Assembly (NCBI GenBank): GCA_017440425.1
Contig: JAFSHJ010000133.1
Coordinates: 1 to 23,725, forward strand
Source: Oscillospiraceae bacterium
GTDB lineage: Bacteria; Bacillota; Clostridia; Oscillospirales; Ruminococcaceae
Reading direction: 5' to 3'
Length of the DNA stretch: 23,725 nucleotides
The translations under genes and the position numbers were made by a program. Every line of letters begins with the position of its first letter. Position 1 is the stretch's first letter. Below the pieces are notes generated by a model, which did no database searches, had not been told where the DNA came from, and worked only from the letters and a program-made list of their open reading frames with translations. Below, in pieces: positions 15,045 to 21,300 of this stretch.

Positions 15045-15080
15045 TTGAATATCGCTTTTGCGCAGCTTATTGCCAGCCGT
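15045..15080. repeat. 36-base direct repeat, right copy (native KDPG aldolase 3' end)
   Basis: This copy overlaps the end of KDPG aldolase (codons HGWQ and stop). With the left copy it brackets 184 bases that include the inverted-repeat element. Confidence 0.9.
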
Positions 15081-15714
15081 GGCGGAAATGTTTGCTCATC
15101 TGCAGGCTGAAGTTGAGGCGCTCGACGATTTTTTCCTCGCTGATAACGGTGTGGTCGACCTCTCCCTGGAAAGGCCAAACGCCGCCCACAGCCGCAATTT
15201 TGTGGTTGGAGAGATAGTGCAGCTCAAGGTCACTCACGTGTCCCGTAATGATAAACTTCATATCGGGGAAGGGACCGGCAATAGCGTTGAGATATGTCTC
15301 GCCGCCCAGCTGATAGAAGGGGAAAAACTTTACAACCTTCAGTCCTGCGTTTGCCGCCATCATAATTTCGGTGGGGTTGGAGACTCCGGGGTATACGGGC
15401 ACGTTGTTTTTAACACACCAATCCACAACCTCTGCGTTGTAGCCCGGTGCAACGATAAAATCCGCGCCCAAGTCGACAACGCGCTTGCAGTGCTCCAGCG
15501 TGCAAACGGTGCCTGCGCCGATATAGGCGTTTTTCTTGATTTTTACGGCTTCCTTCAGTACCTTTTCAGCGGTCTCGCCGCGCTGGAGTATCTCAACTGC
15601 GGGGATCTCGGTGCGTTCAATGGCACGGACGACCCTTTCGGTGGCGCTTTCGTCCTCCGCAAAAAGTATTGGCATAATGCCTGCGTCAAAAACCATAGTG
15701 TTTAAGTCTTTCAT
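15067..15714 (-). CDS. eda: KDPG/KHG aldolase (2-dehydro-3-deoxy-phosphogluconate aldolase)
   Basis: Class I aldolase of 215 residues, splitting KDPG into pyruvate and glyceraldehyde-3-phosphate, the last step of uronate and Entner-Doudoroff catabolism; it may also act on 4-hydroxy-2-oxoglutarate. Lys129 in KVVKFFPF is the Schiff-base lysine and Glu41 in AVEIL the catalytic acid/base. IGAGTV (65-70), FIVAPGYN (86-93) and PGVSNPTEI (109-117) line the barrel. The usual TGG near residue 157 reads TGH, and AVGGVW follows at 175-180. The ribosome site before ATG 15714 is modest (AAGGCAGG). It has a consensus promoter with operator-like repeats, and its 3' end is duplicated downstream. With the GH28-like gene diverging upstream, the context points to galacturonate or pectin use. 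Confidence 0.92.
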   Translation of the reverse strand: MKDLNTMVFDAGIMPILFAEDESATERVVRAIERTEIPAVEILQRGETAEKVLKEAVKIKKNAYIGAGTVCTLEHCKRVVDLGADFIVAPGYNAEVVDWCVKNNVPVYPGVSNPTEIMMAANAGLKVVKFFPFYQLGGETYLNAIAGPFPDMKFIITGHVSDLELHYLSNHKIAAVGGVWPFQGEVDHTVISEEKIVERLNFSLQMSKHFRHGWQ

Positions 15715-15746
15715 ATTTAAGCCTGCCTTTTTGTTAATGTGTCGGG

Positions 15747-15764
15747 CAGTATTGTTCAGTATTG
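15747..15764. promoter_or_regulatory. Tandem CAGTATTG repeats in the eda leader, operator candidate
   Basis: CAGTATTG occurs at 15747-15754 and 15757-15764, exactly 10 bases apart (one helical turn). The second overlaps an inverted repeat TTCAG-TATTG-CTGAA (15755-15769). They sit about 20-36 bases after the predicted eda start, a place typical of repressor sites. Confidence 0.5.
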
Positions 15765-15769
15765 CTGAA

Positions 15770-15788
15770 TAGTAGTTCGTGCCTACTA
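15770..15788. promoter_or_regulatory. Inverted repeat over the eda transcription start
   Basis: TAGTAG (15770-15775) and CTACTA (15783-15788), separated by 7 bases, lie between the -10 box and the predicted start. This is a likely operator position; the protein is unknown. Confidence 0.5.
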
Positions 15789-15789
15789 T

Positions 15790-15818
15790 ATTATATGGTA
15801 TTCGTCAGAATATGTCAA
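15790..15818 (-). promoter_or_regulatory. Perfect-consensus sigma-A promoter of eda
   Basis: On the - strand TTGACA (15818-15813), a 17-base spacer and TATAAT (15795-15790): both boxes match the consensus fully. The start is predicted near 15783, about 70 bases before the ATG. Confidence 0.88.
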
Positions 15819-15837
15819 GGGTGTTTTGTCTGTGCGA

Positions 15838-15938
15838 AAACTGCGGCCACGCCGCCCTCTCGGCCGTGCCTGCGGTACGGCCGCTTTCCTGCGGAAAGAC
15901 CCCGTGTAACGGGGTAGAGGGCGGCGGAGCCGCAGTTT
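15838..15938. repeat. 101-base GC-rich cloverleaf element
   Basis: The arms 15838-15860 and 15916-15938 pair at 21 of 23 positions (AAACTGCGGC/GCCGCAGTTT and CGCCGCCCTCT/AGAGGGCGGCG around a 2x2 mismatch). The interior is filled without a single unpaired base by three hairpins: 15861-15883 (CGGCCGT-GCC, loop TGC), 15884-15898 (CTTTCC-TGC-GGAAAG) and 15899-15915 (ACCCCGT-GTA-ACGGGGT). A further TGTCTG/CAGACA pair (15827-15832, 15948-15953) lies outside. It is much richer in G+C than its surroundings and lies between the divergent eda and GH28-like promoters. It is not a tRNA. Confidence 0.85.
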
Positions 15939-15969
15939 GGTCGGTAGCAGACAGAACCCCGCAAAATAA

Positions 15970-15998
15970 TTGACACTCCGTACCCGTTGTGTTAAAAT
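15970..15998 (+). promoter_or_regulatory. Sigma-A promoter of the GH28-like gene
   Basis: Perfect TTGACA (15970-15975), a 17-base spacer and TAAAAT (15993-15998); predicted start near 16006, leader about 32 bases with GGAGG. Confidence 0.85.
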
Positions 15999-16037
15999 GA
16001 AACTGATATGATTTGCAATAAAATCTTGGAGGATGTT

Positions 16038-17429
16038 ATGAGCGAAAAAATATTTAACGTTATGGATCACGGTGCCGTTGCAGACGGCGTAACACTTGAT
16101 ACGGCAGCTGTTCAGTCGGCGGTGGATGCCTGCAACGCAGCGGGCGGCGGTAAGGTGTATTTCCCCAAGGGAAAATATGTCCTGGCAACGGTTTTTCTCA
16201 AAGAAAACGTGCACATCGAGTTTGAAAAAGGCACACTCATCCTTGGTGCACTGGATTTCTATGCCTATGCACAGCAGGAGGAGATAGATTATCCCATCTA
16301 TCAGGACGCATCCCACACCTATTTTGATCTCTCCATGTTTGTGGGCAGAGGCGTTGACAACATATCCATCACAGGTGCGGCGAAGATAGATATGCGTTCA
16401 ATTTGGGACGAGGACGGTGTGCGAGGAGAAGCAATAGTTCACCGAGGTCCCAAGTTCATTGCCCTCAAAGAGTGCAATAACGTGCTCATCTCCGATCTCG
16501 ATATAAATAACGTAACCGACCTTGCAATATATTTTGCAGGCTGTGATAACGTGGATATCCACGGAATCAAGATGTATGTCTACATCGACGGAATTTCTCC
16601 CGATAACTGCAAAAACGTTAACATATACGATTGCGACCTGGAAACAGGCGACGACGGAATCGTGTTTAAATCTTCCTACACACTCAACCGCCTGGATGTT
16701 TGCAGAAATATCCATGTCTGGAACTGCCGTGTCAAGAGCCGCTGCAACGCAGTTAAGTTCGGCACAGAGACAAACGGCGGATTCTACGATATCCTTGTGG
16801 AGGATATCGACATCCGCGATACAAGGATATCTGCCATTGCCATCGAGAGTGTTGACGGTGCAATAATAGACAATCTCACCATTAAAAACGTGGAGATGAC
16901 CAATGTAAACGCTCCTATTTTCATCCACATCGGCAAGCGTATGAGAGGTCCCGAGGGCCTTGAGGTTGGACAGATAAAGAATGTAACGTTGGAAAACATC
17001 AACGTGGACGGACCCTATGAGCCCTATCCCGTAATTGCCTTCAACTATTATCAGTTCAAAAACAACGATTTCTATCAGTATCCCTGGATGTTCACCGTTC
17101 CGCCCAGCGATAAGGACCCGGAGCTGAGAATTACAAGAAGATTTGCCGATTGGCAGATGACCTCCAACTGCTGCGGACTCAAAGAGCGCCATCTCGAGAA
17201 CATCACCCTCCGCAACGTTCATCTCAAGCTGGACGGCGGCGTGCAGGAATATAATAAGGAAGTTCCCGATAAAGCTCCCGAATATCCCGAGGTATATGTA
17301 TACGGCAAGATTTTGCCTGCAAAGGGCATCTATTTCAGATATGTGGATAACCTCGTTCTGGATAACGTCACCGTTGAAACATACCGCCCTGATGCACGCG
17401 AAGACTTTGTCTTTGAGCACGTTAACTGA
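16038..17429 (+). CDS. GH28-like polygalacturonase-family beta-helix protein, cytoplasmic
   Basis: Predicted right-handed beta-helix glycosidase of 463 residues related to GH28 (polygalacturonase/rhamnogalacturonase). The start NVMDHGAVADG and GGGKVYFPKGKY are the typical N-terminal signature. The active-site acids are visible: Asp184 in YIDGISPDNC and Asp205-Asp206 in ETGDDGIVFKS. The canonical GHG histidine motif is absent; its place is taken by CNAVKFGTETNGG, so substrate or mechanism may differ from classical endo-enzymes. No signal peptide, so it likely acts on imported oligosaccharides. The frame opens at 16008, but GGAGG (16028-16032) sets the start at ATG 16038. It has its own promoter and terminator and diverges from eda. 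Confidence 0.87.
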   Translation: MSEKIFNVMDHGAVADGVTLDTAAVQSAVDACNAAGGGKVYFPKGKYVLATVFLKENVHIEFEKGTLILGALDFYAYAQQEEIDYPIYQDASHTYFDLSMFVGRGVDNISITGAAKIDMRSIWDEDGVRGEAIVHRGPKFIALKECNNVLISDLDINNVTDLAIYFAGCDNVDIHGIKMYVYIDGISPDNCKNVNIYDCDLETGDDGIVFKSSYTLNRLDVCRNIHVWNCRVKSRCNAVKFGTETNGGFYDILVEDIDIRDTRISAIAIESVDGAIIDNLTIKNVEMTNVNAPIFIHIGKRMRGPEGLEVGQIKNVTLENINVDGPYEPYPVIAFNYYQFKNNDFYQYPWMFTVPPSDKDPELRITRRFADWQMTSNCCGLKERHLENITLRNVHLKLDGGVQEYNKEVPDKAPEYPEVYVYGKILPAKGIYFRYVDNLVLDNVTVETYRPDAREDFVFEHVN

Positions 17430-17450
17430 TAAAATAATATAATATAGTAT

Positions 17451-17488
17451 AAAGAGGAAGTGTATCGTGGATATGCTTCCTCTTTTTT
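17451..17488 (+). terminator. Intrinsic terminator after the GH28-like gene
   Basis: AAAGAGGAAG (17451-17460) pairs with CTTCCTCTTT (17476-17485) around a 15-base loop, with T continuing to 17488. Confidence 0.88.
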
Positions 17489-17546
17489 GGTTGGTTACAG
17501 TGAAATTGAAATTGGAAAATATTTTTAAAAAATATCACTCAAAAAA

Positions 17547-17556
17547 GGTTGTAACC
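17547..17556. promoter_or_regulatory. TetR operator candidate, upstream copy
   Basis: The near-perfect palindrome GGTTGTAACC ends 3 bases before the -35 box of the tetR promoter. It differs by one base from the downstream copy. Confidence 0.7.
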
Positions 17557-17558
17557 TA

Positions 17559-17587
17559 TTGACAGTAAAGTGTGTTTTTTGTATAAT
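17559..17587 (+). promoter_or_regulatory. Perfect-consensus sigma-A promoter of the tetR/surface-protein unit
   Basis: TTGACA (17559-17564), a 17-base spacer and TATAAT (17582-17587). Such a strong core promoter usually needs a repressor, which fits the palindromes on both sides. Confidence 0.92.
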
Positions 17588-17588
17588 A

Positions 17589-17598
17589 GGTTATAACC
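17589..17598. promoter_or_regulatory. TetR operator candidate, downstream copy
   Basis: The perfect palindrome GGTTATAACC begins 1 base after the -10 box and covers the transcription start. Its centre is 42 bases (four helical turns) from the upstream copy. Confidence 0.75.
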
Positions 17599-17638
17599 AA
17601 AAAATGGTGATTTGTGTCGAAAACAAGGAGGTGTTTGT

Positions 17639-18355
17639 TTGGCAATAACAACCAGAGGCAATATGACAAGGCTGATGATAGTTGATGCAGGCACGAGGCT
17701 GTATTTGCAAAAGGGTTTCACAGACACCACCAATATGCAGATATGTAAGATGCTTAACATCAGCACAGGGCAGTTCACCTTCCATTTTCCAACAAAGGAG
17801 CACCTGCTGAAAGAACTGGTGGAAGAACTTTGTGCATTTCAATATGAGCTTATGGCGCGTATTGTGGATGAGGGAAACACCTCGCTGATGGCAATGTGTC
17901 TTGAGTTTGCCACAATTGTTGCTGTTTGCGAAAAATACCCGGGCGTAAAGGATTTCTATCTGGCATCTTATTCTCACCCAATGACACTTGAGGTTTTAAG
18001 GGACAGCGATGCACGCAGGGCAAAAGAGATCTACAGCGAATACTGCAAGGATTGGACCGATGAGGACTATGTAAAAATGCAGATGGTGGTCTCGGGAATA
18101 GAATACGGCACGCTGATGACAAAGGACGAGCATCTTTCCATGGAACAAAGGATACGTGCGGCGCTGGAGAGTATAATGAAGCTCTACCACGTTCCAGAAG
18201 AGGTAAGACAGAAGAAGCTGCAGAAGCTGTTTCGTTTGGATTATGCCTCGATAGGTGAGCAAACACTTGCTGAGTTCAAACAGTATACAAAACAGGTGAA
18301 CGAGAAGGCGCTGGAAGAGACGGTCAGACAAAATAAAGGCAACATACACGGATAA
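17639..18355 (+). CDS. TetR/AcrR-family transcriptional regulator, TTG start
   Basis: Regulator of 238 residues with a TetR-type helix-turn-helix at about 10-55 (TRLYLQKGFTDTT, then ICKMLNISTGQFTFHFPTKEHLL) and an all-helical ligand-binding and dimer domain of low conservation. The start is TTG 17639, 7 bases after AAGGAGGTG; no ATG is better placed. The promoter is flanked by two matching palindromes, so the protein probably represses itself. The giant surface-protein gene begins 43 bases after its stop with no terminator between, so it is probably controlled by the same switch. The ligand is unknown. An unusually long charged helical tail (about 185-238) follows the core. Confidence 0.9.
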   Translation: MAITTRGNMTRLMIVDAGTRLYLQKGFTDTTNMQICKMLNISTGQFTFHFPTKEHLLKELVEELCAFQYELMARIVDEGNTSLMAMCLEFATIVAVCEKYPGVKDFYLASYSHPMTLEVLRDSDARRAKEIYSEYCKDWTDEDYVKMQMVVSGIEYGTLMTKDEHLSMEQRIRAALESIMKLYHVPEEVRQKKLQKLFRLDYASIGEQTLAEFKQYTKQVNEKALEETVRQNKGNIHG

Positions 18356-18398
18356 GTGTTGATATAACAAACTTTCATCTCAAAGGAGACTGAATATT

Positions 18399-21300
18399 AT
18401 GGAAAAACGGAGTTTTAAAAGGCTGATAAGCTTTTTGCTCGGTATTGCAATGGTTGTGGGTATGATCCCCGCAAACGCATTGACCGCTTTTGCGGCAAGC
18501 AACATTGCAGGAACCTTCGAAGGTCAGGATGCAGACATTTTCTCTGCGCTGGGCTTTGATACTTCCGAGGTGCCCGAGGGCTACGATGCCGAAACAACAG
18601 ACAACCCCTACGGACGGGACAAGCTGCCCGGAAATCAGGTGTTTGAGCTGTTGATCTCGGGAAGCAAAGGCGTATCGCTTTTCGGCAACAATAACAACAA
18701 CATTTCCGTATCGGGAATTTCCGGTGCACCCTCTGAAACCACCAACCACGGAATGGTGATGACTGCGGTTGCTGCTGGAGATTTTGACGGTGACGGTCTT
18801 GCCGGCGAAGTTGTCTACGTCGGCTATAAGAGCATTGCGTATGACACATGGTCAAGCAAAGCCGATCTCTATATGTGTGTATACGATGCTTCTGCAAAGG
18901 TTTACAGCCAAACCAAGAAGATCGGAACCTTTAACCCTGCACAGGTCACCACCAGCGGCGGAACAAACTATTCCCGCTACGACTGGGCATGGCAGAACCT
19001 GCTGCAGGTCACCGCAGGCGACTATGACGGCGACGGTATGGCAGAAATTGCTGCCTATGTTGCGGATGACGGCAACTGCCGCGTGGATGTCTTCAAGTTC
19101 CAGAAGACCTCCGAATCCACCGACACAAGCTGGCGCGACATTACACAGTGGAAGCGTACATGGAGCCACGTTATAAGCAACACCGCCAACCAGATCCCCA
19201 ACATGGTCTCTTTGGCATCCGGCGACTTTAACCGCGACGGTGTGGATGATCTTGCGGTTTCCTACGGACGTTTTGCTCCGGGAAGCAAGGATTTCACAAA
19301 GACAGAGATGGATAAGAGCCACGCTGTTGTGCTTTGGGGCGGACGCAGCGATATGCTGCAGAGCTATGAGACGCTTGATCTCAACGAAGGCACACTTGGC
19401 GATCTCGTCCGTGTCAGCCTTATCGCAGGCGACCTTGATAACGATGGCTATGCAGAGCTTATCGCAACGGGTCAGCCTTACAGTGATGCTCAGAACTATG
19501 ATTTCAGCAGGGTCGAAGACACAACGATGGTCGGACTTTCCACCAAGGGCAACACGGAACGTACCATCACCACATATATCTACGATGAGGCAATGGGTCT
19601 TGTTGTGAATTACAGCGGACTCCACAAAACCATCGACGGTTCTTTTGAAACGGTAGGTGAGGGAGAAGGCGCCAGCACCAACTGGCAGTCCAACAACGGT
19701 TTTGACGAAAAATATTTCTCCCAGCCTGCAATGCGCACAAATGCAGCGGTGTTCAAGGGCGAAGGTCAGGATTATCCCACGCTCTATCTGGACAGCTGCC
19801 TTTATGAGTGGGCAGAGGGCCAGGTGACGCTGAAGAAGTCCCTTGATGACGCTGCCACAGGTCTTGGCGGCGCCGGCAAATGGGGCATGGATCTGGATGT
19901 CACTTTGGCTGTATTTGATGCAAACTACGTGGAATACGGCGCTGTCTCCGCAGATATGAACGGCGACGGCTTCAGCACTTTGGCAACAGGCGTATACCGC
20001 GGCACATCCCTGGAATATTACGATGAAACCGAAGAGGGACCGGTTGCCTACGCCGGACATAAATCGGGCTATATGGTGCTGGGCGGTTCTGCAGACGGCA
20101 CCCTTAACAGCAACATCACATTGGTTGCAAACTGCGACAGTGCAGAAGCTTCGCAGGATCAGTTGTCCGTATCCCTTGCAATGGTGGACACAGACATCGA
20201 TACCGTGCTTATCGAGTATACCGGTGAGCACTATCTCACCTATTCCGACCCCAAGGTCTATGCAATTATTGCGGCAGCACCCTATTTTGAGGATGTTGAC
20301 AAGGTTGCAAACTACGACTATGCATGGCAGAACACCACCTCCTACAGCATTATAAGCGGCGGCGGCAGAAGTGACATCGTCGGTGTTGACCTGGAAGCAG
20401 GTATATGGCTTTCTGCCGACGTGGTTGCAGGCGGCGGCAAGGTGGTTACCGAAACAGCCGTAATGTATACCCTTGAATGGGAGAAGGAAACAGCAAAAAG
20501 CACAGAATATGTTCTCAGCTTTGAGACAAGCCAAAATGAGGACTCTGTTGCATTCTTCTCCATCCCCACAGAAAACTATCTCTATAAAATATCCACACCG
20601 GACGGCAAGGGCGGATATGTGGAGAGCTACGAGACCGTCTCCAGAGCCTTCACACCCTGCTATCAGATATTGACCCTGGATTACTACGAATCCATTCAGG
20701 GCAACTATGAAGAGCTGCCTCAGATAGCCGGCACCGTGCTGAAATCCACACCGGGAGACCCCTCCTCCTATCCCAGCTCCACCAGCGGATACAACGTTAT
20801 CGCCGAGTGGAACAAGGAGCCCGCAGGTGTAAGCTTCGGTAACGGAGCCATCACTCAGGAGATAACTGTAACAAAAGAACACACCGAGAGCTACAACATG
20901 GGTGTTGCGGTGGACTATAAGCTGGGTTACGGCGGCGAGTTCCAGAGCGACCTTACACAGAGCAATGTTGAAATGGCCGGCGGCGGTCAGTTCTCCCTCA
21001 ACCCCACCGGCGGTTGGGCAACCTTCAACCTGGAGGGCGCCTCATATTCCGGTACAGTAACAAATATGCCGCTGGAATTCCAGGAGTACGGCTATTATTA
21101 CACCTGGAAGCTCTTTGCTTATGCCTTTGAGTTTGGCGGCGGAGAGATCCCCGTAGTCAGCTACGTGGTCAACGATGTTTCCGAGCCTCCCTTGCTGCCG
21201 GAGGATTTCCAGCAGGATTATGATCGCACCACAAGCGATAAAAACGTCCTCACATGGACATATGACGACGAGTTCAGCAGCTTCCTGCTCTATAAATATT

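Noticed and set aside
14825..15080. Phage or integrative-element attachment sites (attL/attR)
   Set aside because: Only 184 bases lie between the two 36-base copies, with no integrase, so an integrated element is not plausible.
14771..15178. Small proteins encoded across the repeat region on the - strand
   Set aside because: These frames consist mainly of translated inverted-repeat sequence of a type often annotated by mistake in gut Clostridia; no ribosome site or conserved domain is present.
15838..15938. tRNA or tRNA-like gene suggested by the cloverleaf shape
   Set aside because: Arm lengths are wrong, all loops have three bases, there is no GTTCGA T-loop, no anticodon loop and no CCA end.
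18852..20882. 676-residue open frame on the - strand
   Set aside because: It is antisense to the well-supported surface-protein frame, lacks a ribosome site and family motifs, and its Cys/Val-rich composition is a by-product of the codon usage on the + strand. The same applies to 21537-22487 and 22692-23420.
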